DNA of 64,000 bases from Mesorhizobium sp. WSM2240. GTDB taxonomy: Bacteria > Pseudomonadota > Alphaproteobacteria > Rhizobiales > Rhizobiaceae. Positions within the stretch are counted from its first letter, which is position 1; every line of letters begins with the position of its first letter. The notes below the pieces were generated by a model. That model was not told the origin of the DNA. It saw only the letters and a program-made list of their open reading frames with translations, and ran no database searches. Below are positions 1 through 8,435 of this stretch, in pieces. The stretch spans positions 3,906,001 through 3,970,000 of the forward strand of contig NZ_CP159253.1 in the NCBI RefSeq assembly GCF_040438645.1. Reading direction: 5' to 3'. A program made the translations under genes and the position numbers.

Positions 1-189
1 GACATGGCCGACGCGGGCAAGCTCGGCACGGTCGAGCACGACGGCAAGATGATGGTCACCTACAATGGCTGGCCGCTCTATTACTTTGTCGACGACCAGG
101 CGCCCGGCGACACGAAAGGCCATGACATCGAGGAATTCGGCGCCGAATGGTATCTGGTTACGCCGGAAGGCGAAAAGGCTGAGGGTTGA
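1..189 (+). CDS. Lipoprotein_15-type (COG4315) repeat protein, C-terminal fragment
   Basis: The reading frame is open from the window edge, so only the C-terminal end is visible (about 62 residues). The segment PLYYFVDD followed by WYLVTPEGE matches the repeat of the COG4315 family of small secreted or lipoproteins, where an aromatic-rich Y-x4-D unit is followed by a W-x-V-x-P unit. The function of the family is not established. It lies 55 bp upstream of the next gene on the same strand and could be co-transcribed with it. The signal peptide, if present, is outside the window. Confidence 0.7.
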   Translation, partial: DMADAGKLGTVEHDGKMMVTYNGWPLYYFVDDQAPGDTKGHDIEEFGAEWYLVTPEGEKAEG

Positions 190-244
190 GCGCGGAACAT
201 TCCGGAGCCGCCGCAGTTGGTCCGGCAGTTCAGGGAGACGTCCC

Positions 245-820
245 ATGCTCGCAAACCAACCGCCGCAATATGTAGAAGACTGGCCCGAGGAATCCCGCGA
301 GGCCGCCCAGCTCGTCATCGAAAAGTACGGCGAGCCCGACGAGATCACCGAGACTCAGCTGACCTGGCACAGACCGGGTCCCTGGAAGCGGATCGTCGCT
401 TCCAGGGCGTTCTACGAGCACAATTTTCCTGCGCCGCACAATGATTCCGTGGAATCGGTCATTGATTACCGGGTGTCGCCGGAAAAATTCGACGAGCTCG
501 CCGAATTCGACGGCAGCGTCATCGTCGAGCGCACTGCTGGCGAAGTGTCCGCCCGATGTCATGACGAGCAGGCGAATTTCCTCGCGCTCAACCTGATGCA
601 CGACATCGTGACCGGCGCAAAATCCGTGCAGCAGGCGCGGGACTATTACGCCAAGGAGTTCGCGGATTTTCGGCGCAAGAAGCCTACGCCTTACATGGAA
701 AAGCTCCGGTTCACGCCCGCTGCCGGAAATTCCGCCGACCCGGACATCCGCGTGCTGTCGGACAACGATATCGAACAGGCGACGCGCGAGGGCGAGGCGC
801 GCAGCCGGGCGGCATCATGA
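245..820 (+). CDS. conserved hypothetical protein (191 aa)
   Basis: I do not recognise the family. The ATG at 245 is preceded by a GGGAGA ribosome-binding site and is preferred to upstream in-frame starts that overlap the previous gene. The protein is soluble-looking, acidic and rich in charged residues, with no signal peptide or membrane segment. Its stop overlaps the start of the FAD/Rieske gene by four bases (ATGA), which implies translational coupling. A role connected with that oxidoreductase is inferred from this coupling only. Confidence 0.7.
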   Translation: MLANQPPQYVEDWPEESREAAQLVIEKYGEPDEITETQLTWHRPGPWKRIVASRAFYEHNFPAPHNDSVESVIDYRVSPEKFDELAEFDGSVIVERTAGEVSARCHDEQANFLALNLMHDIVTGAKSVQQARDYYAKEFADFRRKKPTPYMEKLRFTPAAGNSADPDIRVLSDNDIEQATREGEARSRAAS

Positions 821-2292
821 TCGAGCTCCCGGGCAAGTCCGGAAGCTGCTGGACGGCGACGGCGCGCCCTACCGATTATCCCGCGCTCGAAGGTTCCATT
901 CACGCCGAAACGGTAGTGGTCGGCGCCGGCATTGTCGGCCTCACGACAGCGCTCCGCCTCTGCGAGGAGGGACGCGAGGTCGTGGTGCTGGAAGGGCTTC
1001 GCGTCGGCGGCCAGGTGACCGGTCGCTCGACCGCCAAGATCACGACGCAGCACGCACTGATCTATCGCCATCTGATAGATGCGCTCGGCATCGATCTCGC
1101 GCAGAGCTATACCGACGCCAATCACGCCGGCGCTGGCCAGGTCCGGGAATGGGCGCTCGCCTTTGACATTGCTTGCGATCTGGAAGGGAAGCCTGCCTAT
1201 ACCTATACACATAGCCCAGCGCGACGCGGCGAGATCGAGGCGGAGGCCGAGGCCGCCCGCCGTTTGGGACTGGAGGCCGATGTTCTCGACCGCGCGCCGC
1301 TCCCCTTCGACACCGCCGGCGCGCTCCTCTTTCCTGACCAGGCGCAGTTCAATCCGGCCATGTACCTGACCGGCCTGGCCGAGGCCGTCATCGCTCGTGG
1401 CGGCCGCATCTTCGAGCGGAGTCGCGTGCGCCAGATCGGTGAGGCGAGCCGCTGGCGCGCGGTTACCGACGGTGGCACGGTGCATGCCGAACATGTGGTC
1501 GTGGCCACCAACATGACCATCAAGAGCCCCGTCGGCATGGCCCACCGCACCCAGCCGCGCAGCCATGTCGCCATGGCCTTTCGCGTGGACGATCCGCTGG
1601 CCGTCGACGGCATGTTCATCGGAATCGACGACCCGACGCGGTCGCTGCGGATGGGCCGCGACGCCGAAGGCCCGCTTCTCGTGGCGCTCGGCCCGAAATT
1701 CAACACCGGCCAGGATGGCGACGTGGCGCAGCGCTTCGTCGAACTGGACAATTGGGCGAGAGCGAACCTGCCGGTCGGCGATGCCGTCTGGCGCTGGTGC
1801 AACGAGGATTACGACACGTCCGATCGCGTCGCCTATGCCGGCACGCCAGACCCTGAAAAGGCCCCCGGTTTCCACATCGCGACAGGCTTCAACGCCTGGG
1901 GCATCAGCAACGGCACGGCGGCCGGCATGATGATCGCGGAGATGATCCGCCGTGGGTCCAGTCCCTGGCAGAAACTATACGACCCGGCGCGGCCATATCC
2001 CGAAGATTTCCACAAGAGCGGCGACAGCCAGTCGATCGTGAAGAGCCTCGACGATATCGCGCCCGGCAAGGGCGGCGTGATCGTCAGGGGCGAAGAGAAG
2101 ATCGCCGCCTGGCGCGGCGACGGCGGCGAGCTTCACGCCGTTTCGGCGACCTGCACCCACAAGGGCTGCACGGTGACCTGGAACACCGCCGAGCGCACCT
2201 GGGATTGTCCCTGTCACGGCTCGATCTTCGCCGCCGACGGTTCCGTCATCCACGGCCCAGCCCGCAAGCCGCTGCCGCCGGCTGAGTTATGA
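817..2292 (+). CDS. FAD-dependent oxidoreductase with C-terminal Rieske [2Fe-2S] domain
   Basis: 491 residues. The N-terminal DAO-type flavoprotein domain has the dinucleotide-binding GAGIVG at residues 36-41. The last ~90 residues form a Rieske domain with CTHKGC (C446, H448) and CPCHGS (C464, H467) supplying the four cluster ligands. The architecture matches the glycine-oxidase-like FAD/Rieske proteins of proteobacteria (YhfW type), whose substrate is not settled. No signal peptide, so it is probably cytoplasmic. It is coupled to the preceding hypothetical gene through a 4-bp overlap. The substrate cannot be deduced from the sequence. Confidence 0.88.
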   Translation: MIELPGKSGSCWTATARPTDYPALEGSIHAETVVVGAGIVGLTTALRLCEEGREVVVLEGLRVGGQVTGRSTAKITTQHALIYRHLIDALGIDLAQSYTDANHAGAGQVREWALAFDIACDLEGKPAYTYTHSPARRGEIEAEAEAARRLGLEADVLDRAPLPFDTAGALLFPDQAQFNPAMYLTGLAEAVIARGGRIFERSRVRQIGEASRWRAVTDGGTVHAEHVVVATNMTIKSPVGMAHRTQPRSHVAMAFRVDDPLAVDGMFIGIDDPTRSLRMGRDAEGPLLVALGPKFNTGQDGDVAQRFVELDNWARANLPVGDAVWRWCNEDYDTSDRVAYAGTPDPEKAPGFHIATGFNAWGISNGTAAGMMIAEMIRRGSSPWQKLYDPARPYPEDFHKSGDSQSIVKSLDDIAPGKGGVIVRGEEKIAAWRGDGGELHAVSATCTHKGCTVTWNTAERTWDCPCHGSIFAADGSVIHGPARKPLPPAEL

Positions 2293-2307
2293 GGCGAGGC
2301 CGCGCTG

Positions 2308-2748
2308 TCAGTGCACATTCTCGCGTGGTTCGGCGACCCGCCTGATTTCCGCGGGCAGGGCCTCGAATATCTTGGTGGCCTGCCCTTCCCCGACATGCTT
2401 GGCCAGCACCCGGCAGACGACGCGCAGCGCATCCCCAGAATCCACCGGCCGGGTGAACTGCATGTCCTCCTTGATCTTGCCGAGGAACTCGTCGAGCGAG
2501 CGGATCTTGTCGGGCGTCGCCGACGGCTTGTAGCGGTCGAAATAGGCGCCGCGCACGAGCAGCGGCAATTGCGAGCCCAGATGCGCCGCAAGGTCGGGTT
2601 GTACCCTGTCCCGGACGGCCCGGAGGACTGAGCCGAGCATATGCCATGCAAGCTGGCGGTCGGGACCCATCTCTTCCATGATCTCGTCGAGCCAGATATT
2701 CGTGGTCTGCAGCGTCTTGTCGAATACGTCCAATCCGGTGGCGCTCAT
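2308..2748 (-). CDS. DUF2267 family protein
   Basis: 146 residues when started at the ATG preceded by a strong CAGGAGGT ribosome-binding site just upstream; longer in-frame starts lack one. The sequence (TLQTTNIWLDEIMEEMG, HLGSQLPLLVRG, IRSLDEFL) is typical of DUF2267, a helical family often found beside stress and redox genes. The molecular function is unknown. It lies 76 bp downstream of the HPF-cold-shock fusion on the same strand, suggesting a two-gene stress operon. Confidence 0.85.
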   Translation of the reverse strand: MSATGLDVFDKTLQTTNIWLDEIMEEMGPDRQLAWHMLGSVLRAVRDRVQPDLAAHLGSQLPLLVRGAYFDRYKPSATPDKIRSLDEFLGKIKEDMQFTRPVDSGDALRVVCRVLAKHVGEGQATKIFEALPAEIRRVAEPRENVH

Positions 2749-2824
2749 CGCTACCTCCTGTTTTCCTGCGCTTGGCGGTGTGCCTGAAAAACAGGGCCGA
2801 ACGGCCATGGTTCCCAAAAATCGA

Positions 2825-3403
2825 TTACGATTCGGGCGTTTCCACCGGGCGCACCTTGGCGGCGGTCGGCCCGGTATCGCCCATATCCTCGACGTAGTGG
2901 ACCTCATCGCCGCGCTTCAGCTTGTCGAAATCGCCATTGAGCAGGCTGTTGCGGTGGAAGTAGAGCAGCCCGCCTTCCTTGGTCATCAGGAAGCCATGGT
3001 CCTCTTCCGGATGCATCTCGGCAATTTGGCCGAGGAACTGGTTCGTCCCGTCATGATAATCCGCGGTCGCGCCGCCCTCGCGCTGCCGCTTGAAGTCGAC
3101 GATCTGCCGCTCGGCGGCGTCGAATGCATCGGAAATGGCGTTGCGCAGGTCCGGGTTCTGGAATTTCTGCAGCAGGCGCTCCGGTTCGTAGGCGACCACC
3201 AGATCCTTGTGGCCGGGCACGCTCATCTCGATGCGGACCACCGGCGGCGTCCGGTTCTTGTCGGCGCGCTGGTCGACGCGAACGCGGCAGCCCACCAGCC
3301 CGCCATAGAGCTTCTCCAGCTTTTCCACGCGGGCGCGGATCTCGCTTTCGGCGGCGTCGGATTTATCTATTCTGTGGAAGGCGATTTCGAGAGGGATTTG
3401 CAT
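2825..3403 (-). CDS. HPF/RaiA-family ribosome-associated protein fused to a cold-shock-like domain
   Basis: 192 residues. Residues 1 to about 105 resemble the S30AE/HPF fold of ribosome hibernation factors (start MQIPLEIAFHRID, then a helix with SEIRARVEKLEKLYG). Residues from about 130 resemble a cold-shock domain, with DHGFLMTKEGGLLYFHRNSL in place of the RNP motifs and a final GPTAAKV. The start at 3403 is the first methionine aligned with the HPF fold. A role in binding the 30S decoding region during stress or stationary phase is inferred from the family. It is probably co-transcribed with the DUF2267 gene. Confidence 0.85.
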   Translation of the reverse strand: MQIPLEIAFHRIDKSDAAESEIRARVEKLEKLYGGLVGCRVRVDQRADKNRTPPVVRIEMSVPGHKDLVVAYEPERLLQKFQNPDLRNAISDAFDAAERQIVDFKRQREGGATADYHDGTNQFLGQIAEMHPEEDHGFLMTKEGGLLYFHRNSLLNGDFDKLKRGDEVHYVEDMGDTGPTAAKVRPVETPES

Positions 3404-3796
3404 CGGTCTGCTCGCTGTTGTCTTGGCCCCCCGCGGCAACCTGCCAACGCCCCTGCCGGGCGATCGTTCCGGGTAATTTCGGGACCGGAACAGGAGCAAG
3501 GCCGCTTAAATCACCAGCCAGGGCCCACTTGCCACTCGCGCGGTCGGCGCGAGGTCACGCGGATCGGCGGCGGTGCCGCCGACCCGGCGCGGGAACTGCT
3601 CGACCACGCCACCTCGGCAGCAAACCAATCGCTATCCCAGATGATTGTCAGGTAGAGTGATTTATGCAACGCTGTCAGCCTTGCGTCAGACTGAGCGAAC
3701 ATGCCCGGCGCTGGAAATCTCGAACCAAAAGCAACCGCCCGTGACGTTGTATCTGGCTACCGCAGATGCCGCAAACGGGCCATGTGGGAGGAAATC
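3404..3796. other. intergenic region between divergent genes
   Basis: About 390 bp separating the HPF-cold-shock gene (leftward) from the sugar dehydrogenase (rightward). It must carry both promoters, but I see no convincing operator, RNA gene or repeat. A 63-codon open frame at 3511-3702 on the minus strand has no ribosome-binding site and is not called. Confidence 0.5.
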
Positions 3797-5047
3797 GTGA
3801 TCAAAAAACTCGCTTTCGTTTTGTCATGCGCTGCCGCCTTTTGCGTAACGTCCGCCTTTGCGCAGGACACCAATCTCGAGAAACTTGGCGGCTTCAAAAC
3901 CACCGGCACACCGATGATGGAGCCGATCCCGCAGACTGGGGAAAACGCCGAAGCCCTCAAGGCCATCGCAGCGAAAATCAAAGTCCCGGATGGCTTCAAG
4001 ATCGGTCTCTACGCAATCGTTCCGGATGCGCGCCATATGGCTGTGGGACCACAAGGTGTGGTGACGTTTGTCGGCACCCGCAAACAACTGGTCTATTCGA
4101 TGACCGACCGCAACAAGGATCGCGTCGCCGACGATGTGAAGGTTTTCGCGCCTTCGATCAAAATGGCAGTCCCGAACGGCGTCTGCTTCTCCAGAGACGG
4201 CCATCTCTATCTCGCCGAGCAGAACCGCGTATTGTGGTTCCCGGCCGCCGAGTTTTTCTATGAGGGTCCGGATGTCGCGGCCTTCGAAATCGTGAAGCAG
4301 GGTGAATTGATACCCGCATCTGATGAGAGCTTCAATCACACGGCCCGAACCTGCCGCATCGGACCTGATGGCCGCATCTATATTACGATCGGCCAGCCCT
4401 TCAACGTGCCAGCGCCCGAAATACTCCCGGAATTCGAAAAACTGGGCATCGGCGGCATCGTCAGCATGAAACAGGACGGTACCGACCGCAAAATTTATTC
4501 GCGCGGAATGCGCAACCCCCTCGGCCTCGATTTCAATCCAAAGGACAAGACACTTTGGGTGAATGACAATCAGGTCGACGGCATGGGCGACACCATTCCT
4601 CCGGGCGAAATGAACCGGGTCACCGGGCCGGACCAGAATTTTGGCTTCCCCTGGTATGGCGGCGGCAAGACTCGAACTCTTGAGTACAAGGACGCCACAG
4701 TGCCCGAAGGCGTAATCTTCCCGGAGGTCGAGCAGGACGCTCATGCGGCCGATCTCGGCCTGTCGTTCTATACCGGCAAGCAGTTCCCCGAAAAATACCG
4801 GGGCGGCATCTTCTCGACCCAGCACGGCTCATGGAACCGCATCGAGCCCGTTGGCGCGCGGGTGCTGTTCACTTCGCTGAAAGCGGACGGCACCGCGGAC
4901 AAGACCGAAGTGTTCGCTGAAGGCTGGCTGAACGAGAATGGCGAGTATCTCGGCCGTCCGGTTGATGTTCAGATGCTCAATGACGGTTCGCTGCTGGTGT
5001 CGGACGATCTGGCCGGAGCGGTCTGGCGGATTTCCTACGGCGATTGA
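3797..5047 (+). CDS. PQQ-dependent sugar dehydrogenase, sorbosone dehydrogenase-like
   Basis: 416 residues from a GTG start preceded by GGGAGGA at 3786-3792. A Sec signal peptide covers roughly residues 1-21, ending in SAFAQ. The rest has the beta-propeller signatures of the glucose/sorbosone dehydrogenase family: GPQGVVTFVGTR, GPDGRIYITIGQP, RGMRNPLGLDFNP and QHGSWNR. A periplasmic quinoprotein oxidising a sugar or aldose is expected; the substrate is unknown. A c-type cytochrome gene follows 85 bp downstream and is the natural electron acceptor. Confidence 0.88.
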   Translation: MIKKLAFVLSCAAAFCVTSAFAQDTNLEKLGGFKTTGTPMMEPIPQTGENAEALKAIAAKIKVPDGFKIGLYAIVPDARHMAVGPQGVVTFVGTRKQLVYSMTDRNKDRVADDVKVFAPSIKMAVPNGVCFSRDGHLYLAEQNRVLWFPAAEFFYEGPDVAAFEIVKQGELIPASDESFNHTARTCRIGPDGRIYITIGQPFNVPAPEILPEFEKLGIGGIVSMKQDGTDRKIYSRGMRNPLGLDFNPKDKTLWVNDNQVDGMGDTIPPGEMNRVTGPDQNFGFPWYGGGKTRTLEYKDATVPEGVIFPEVEQDAHAADLGLSFYTGKQFPEKYRGGIFSTQHGSWNRIEPVGARVLFTSLKADGTADKTEVFAEGWLNENGEYLGRPVDVQMLNDGSLLVSDDLAGAVWRISYGD

Positions 5048-5055
5048 AAGACTTC

Positions 5056-5085
5056 GCCATGCGGCGACTTCTACTGCCGCATGGC
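5056..5085 (+). terminator. intercistronic hairpin, 10-bp perfect stem
   Basis: GCCATGCGGC at 5056-5065 is perfectly complementary to GCCGCATGGC at 5076-5085, with a 10-nt loop. It starts nine bases after the dehydrogenase stop codon. There is no following U-run, so it is more likely an attenuating or mRNA 3'-end-stabilising hairpin between the dehydrogenase and cytochrome genes than a full terminator. Confidence 0.5.
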
Positions 5086-5122
5086 TCACACCCTATGGAT
5101 AATGGCTCACACCCTATGGATA
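5081..5122 (+). repeat. two tandem copies of a 21-bp unit upstream of the cytochrome gene
   Basis: Two identical, directly abutting 21-bp units occupy 5081-5101 and 5102-5122; each begins ATGGCTCACACC. The first copy overlaps the right arm of the preceding hairpin, and the second ends against the AGGAGGT ribosome-binding site of the cytochrome gene. It looks like a recent slip-duplication of leader sequence. Confidence 0.9.
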
Positions 5123-5132
5123 GGAGGTCGGT

Positions 5133-5456
5133 GTGCGGGCTTTGATCGTAAGTCTGGCTGTGCTCGTTGCCTGTTCGACGTCTGCCGAGGCGGGAGGTGA
5201 TGCCGCCTTGGGCAAAAAGGTGATGCTGAAGTGCCAAGTCTGCCATGGCAAGGACGGCCTCGCCAAAGTGCCCGATGCGCCGAACATCGCCGGGCAGAAG
5301 GAGCCATATCTCGTCAAGGCGTTGACGGCCTTCAAGGCAGGCGAGCGAAAGAATGAGCAGATGACTGTCGTGACCAAGGGCTTGAGCGATGACGATATCG
5401 CGAACGTCGCCGCCTATTACTCGTCGATCAAAATCACCGTCCAAGTGCCGCCATGA
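5133..5456 (+). CDS. periplasmic class I cytochrome c
   Basis: 107 residues from a GTG start with an AGGAGGT ribosome-binding site. A signal peptide ends near residue 20 (TSAEA). One haem-attachment motif CQVCH (C34, C37, H38) is present, and the sequence looks like a c553/c4-type single domain; the distal ligand could be the Met in KNEQM. It directly follows the quinoprotein dehydrogenase, and electron transfer from that enzyme is the natural inference. Confidence 0.88.
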   Translation: MRALIVSLAVLVACSTSAEAGGDAALGKKVMLKCQVCHGKDGLAKVPDAPNIAGQKEPYLVKALTAFKAGERKNEQMTVVTKGLSDDDIANVAAYYSSIKITVQVPP

Positions 5457-5600
5457 GACGGAGGACATAACCACGCCCTGCGGTCAGCGTGCCAGAAACG
5501 GCCGTTCACGGCTACATAAACCAGTGACCGCATTGCGCCAGAAGCTCCCCGGCCTTGTCGCCGCACCCAGAGGGCGGAAGCAGCTTTTGATCGAGAAAAT

Positions 5601-5632
5601 GAGGCTGAGAGCGAGAGTCGCTTCTCAGCCTC
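5601..5632. terminator. hairpin between convergent genes
   Basis: GAGGCTGAGA at 5601-5610 pairs with TCTCAGCCTC at 5623-5632, extended by GCG/CGC inside the stem with one bulged T. It lies between the cytochrome c gene and the convergent yqeY gene and could terminate transcripts from both sides. No clear U-run is present. Confidence 0.5.
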
Positions 5633-5695
5633 CCTGAAGTGATCATACTTCTGAAAGTCAGCTTTCCCGTTACGCCACCGGCGATCCAGGAAAGC

Positions 5696-6145
5696 CTACT
5701 GCAGCATCGTCTTGACGATGCCGCTGGCCTTGCCGAAGTCCATTTTGCCCGGAAACTTTTCCTTGAGCGCGTTCATGCAGCGGCCCATGTCGCGCAGGCC
5801 GTCGGCGCCGACCTCGTGAATGACCTGCTGGCAGGCTTGCTTCACGTCGTCCTCGCCGAGCTGCTTAGGCATGAAGCCGCGGATGATCGCGATCTCGTCA
5901 CGCTCCTGCGCCGCGAGTTCCAGCCTGTTGCCTTCTTCGAAGGCCTTGGCCGATTCCTCACGCTGCTTAACCATCTTGGCCAGGATCTGCATGATCTCCT
6001 CATCGCTGACGGGGTCCTTGCCCGCGCCGCGATTGGCGATGTCGCGATCCTGGATTGCCGCATTGATCAGGCGCAGCGTCGAGGTCGAGCGCTTGTCCTG
6101 AGCTTTCTGCGACGATTTGAGTGCCTGGGCGATTTGCTCGCGCAT
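5696..6145 (-). CDS. GatB/YqeY domain-containing protein
   Basis: 149 residues, starting at MREQIAQALK with an AAGGAGA ribosome-binding site; a longer in-frame start is disfavoured. The motif series STLRLINAAIQDRDI, ILAKMVKQREESAKAFE, GFMPKQL and GRCMNALKEKFPGKMD is characteristic of the YqeY family, which corresponds to the C-terminal tRNA-binding part of the GatB amidotransferase subunit. The cellular role of stand-alone YqeY is not established. It is divergent from carA. Confidence 0.92.
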   Translation of the reverse strand: MREQIAQALKSSQKAQDKRSTSTLRLINAAIQDRDIANRGAGKDPVSDEEIMQILAKMVKQREESAKAFEEGNRLELAAQERDEIAIIRGFMPKQLGEDDVKQACQQVIHEVGADGLRDMGRCMNALKEKFPGKMDFGKASGIVKTMLQ

Positions 6146-6441
6146 GGCGGAATCTCCTTGTACGGCGAACGACAATAACGCCCGCGACCGATCAACGCAA
6201 ACGCAATGTGAACTGCCAAGTTCCTGTTTTCCAAAGGAAATTATTTGGCTTCACCGCGTCCACGATCATTGACCGGTCGGGCTGCTTCGCTTATTGTCCG
6301 CGCCTTGCATGAACTGTTTTGTTTTGCACGGGGGTTTGCCAAAACCGCGGCTTCCCGTGCTTTTCGTTGCGCCATATGGCCTTTTGCGGGCCGTTTTTCA
6401 AGGGCGTAGCGCGCCTGACCCGATCGACACGGAGCATCGCC

Positions 6442-7644
6442 ATGGCCACCGCCACCGCCCCCTGGGCAACCGAAACGCCGACCGCCCTTCTGGTGCTCGC
6501 CGATGGCACCGTCATCGAGGGGCGCGGGCTCGGCGCGACGGGCAGCGCTGTCGCCGAAGTGTGCTTCAACACCGCGCTGACCGGCTATCAGGAAATCCTC
6601 ACCGACCCGTCCTATGCCGGCCAGATCGTCACCTTCACCTTCCCGCATATCGGCAATATCGGCGCCAATGACGAGGACATCGAGGACCTGAACCCGGCAG
6701 CCCGCGCCGGCGCTGTCGGCGCCGTGTTCAAGGCCGACGTCACCAACCCCTCGAACTACCGCGCCTCGGTCCATCTCGACCAGTGGCTGAAGCGGCGCGG
6801 CGTCATCGCCATTTCGGGCGTCGACACGCGGGCGCTCACGGCGCTCATCCGCGAGAAGGGCGCGCCCAACGCGGTAATAGCGCATGCGCCCGACGGCAGG
6901 TTCGACATCGACAATCTGAAGGCCAAGGCGAAGGCCTGGTCCGGCCTAGTCGGTCTCGATCTGGCGAAGGAGGTCACCTCCGGCCAGTCGTCGGTCTGGC
7001 GGGAAACCCCGTGGGTGTGGGATGAAGGCTATGGCGAGCAGGACGAGCCCTCGATGCACGTCGTCGCCATAGACTACGGCATCAAGCGCAATATTCTGAG
7101 GCTGCTTGCCGGCCTCGGCGCCAAGGTCACGGTGGTGCCGGCCAGGACCGGCGCCGACGAGATCCTCGCTATGAAGCCGGACGGCGTCTTCCTCTCCAAT
7201 GGTCCCGGCGACCCGGCCGCCACCGGCGAATACGCCGTGCCGGTGATCAAGGATCTGCTGAAGACCGAACTGCCGGTGTTCGGCATCTGCCTCGGCCACC
7301 AGATGCTGGCGCTGGCGCTCGGCGGCACGACCGAAAAGATGCATCAGGGCCATCACGGCGCCAACCACCCGGTGAAGGATCACACCACCGGCAAGGTGGA
7401 GATCGTATCGATGAACCACGGCTTCTCGGTCGATTCGAAGTCGCTGCCCGAAGGCGTGGAGGAGACCCATGTCTCGCTGTTCGACGGCTCCAATTGCGGC
7501 ATCTCGCTCACCGGCAAGCCGGTATTCTCGGTGCAGCACCACCCCGAGGCCTCGCCCGGCCCGCAGGATTCGCACTATCTGTTCCGGCGCTTCGCCAATC
7601 TGATCCGCGAGACGAAGGGCGAACCAGCGCTGGCCGAACGCTGA
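6442..7644 (+). CDS. carA: carbamoyl-phosphate synthase small subunit
   Basis: 400 residues. The protein provides the glutamine amidotransferase activity that feeds ammonia to CarB for arginine and pyrimidine synthesis. The N-terminal small-subunit domain (LVLADGTVIEGRGLGA, FNTALTGYQEIL) is followed by a class I GATase domain with nucleophile Cys283 in GICLGHQM and the His367/Glu369 pair in HHPEASPGP. The ATG at 6442 is chosen because the family alignment begins shortly after it; an upstream in-frame extension is unlike the family. carB lies 18 kb away on the same strand, so the subunits are not co-transcribed. Confidence 0.97.
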   Translation: MATATAPWATETPTALLVLADGTVIEGRGLGATGSAVAEVCFNTALTGYQEILTDPSYAGQIVTFTFPHIGNIGANDEDIEDLNPAARAGAVGAVFKADVTNPSNYRASVHLDQWLKRRGVIAISGVDTRALTALIREKGAPNAVIAHAPDGRFDIDNLKAKAKAWSGLVGLDLAKEVTSGQSSVWRETPWVWDEGYGEQDEPSMHVVAIDYGIKRNILRLLAGLGAKVTVVPARTGADEILAMKPDGVFLSNGPGDPAATGEYAVPVIKDLLKTELPVFGICLGHQMLALALGGTTEKMHQGHHGANHPVKDHTTGKVEIVSMNHGFSVDSKSLPEGVEETHVSLFDGSNCGISLTGKPVFSVQHHPEASPGPQDSHYLFRRFANLIRETKGEPALAER

Positions 7645-7789
7645 ACAGCTGCGCCCGGGAGCACCGCCAGCCTTTTCGGGCGTGCAAAAGGACGCGCATC
7701 GTGTATCCAAAAAAGGCAGTGTTTTCATTCTGCTAAAGGTGGCGGAAGCGCGATAAGGTCGGACGAACGGGTGGGGAATTGTAGAGTCC

Positions 7790-8221
7790 ATGACTGATGG
7801 CAAGACTCAGGCACAGATTCTCCTAGATGCGGTTCTCCCTTTCGCCGAAAAAATGCTTGCAGAGCACGGTGAGTTTTTCCCGTTGGCTGGAGCCCTGAGC
7901 CCGTCAGGTGAAGTGGTTTCCGTTGGCGGCCATGATGGTCGGGAGCACCCTCCATCCACGGAGATAATCGAGTTGCTCGCGAGCGGGCTTCGTCAAGGCG
8001 CAAATAGCGGCGAGTATGTCGCCACGGCACTCGTCTATGACGTGCGCGTGACACCTCCGACTGCGACTGAACCGACCGACGCCATAGCGGCCGAACTGGA
8101 ACATCAGGACGGTTACGCTGTAACTGTATTCTTCCCCTATCGACTGGCGAATGGTCAGCCGGAACTTGCCAGTCCGTTTGCTACCGCACAGTCTCGCGCC
8201 ATCTTTTCTATGGCCGGTTAG
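7790..8221 (+). CDS. hypothetical protein (143 aa)
   Basis: I do not recognise a characterised family. The protein is cytoplasmic-looking, with an N-terminal helix (LLDAVLPFAEKMLAEHG) followed by an FFPLAGALSP segment and a probable beta-rich domain ending in a conserved-looking FFPYRL. That pattern of a short alpha/beta single-domain protein resembles polymorphic-toxin immunity proteins, but no toxin gene is adjacent and this is only an impression. It stands alone between carA and an SH3b-domain gene. Confidence 0.6.
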   Translation: MTDGKTQAQILLDAVLPFAEKMLAEHGEFFPLAGALSPSGEVVSVGGHDGREHPPSTEIIELLASGLRQGANSGEYVATALVYDVRVTPPTATEPTDAIAAELEHQDGYAVTVFFPYRLANGQPELASPFATAQSRAIFSMAG

Positions 8222-8435
8222 TTCGCGCCTATTCTTGGGATGTTAATATCCGCAATGGGTCGGCCCTAATCCCAAATTCAAGCTGAGACCCCACCGTATC
8301 AATTCCGATTCTCAGGCCGCGCCTTCGCGCCGAAACACCGCACCCTTTCAAGGGGATACGCACAATTCTGACTCGAACTGGCCACATTTGCAGGTCATGA
8401 TTCGGCAGGCAGGGGACTGCGTAGAGGGTTTCAGT

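Noticed and set aside
691..1875. Long minus-strand open frame opposite the FAD/Rieske gene
   Set aside because: GC-rich third positions keep the reverse frame open; no ribosome-binding site and no family signature, whereas the plus-strand gene has clear domains.
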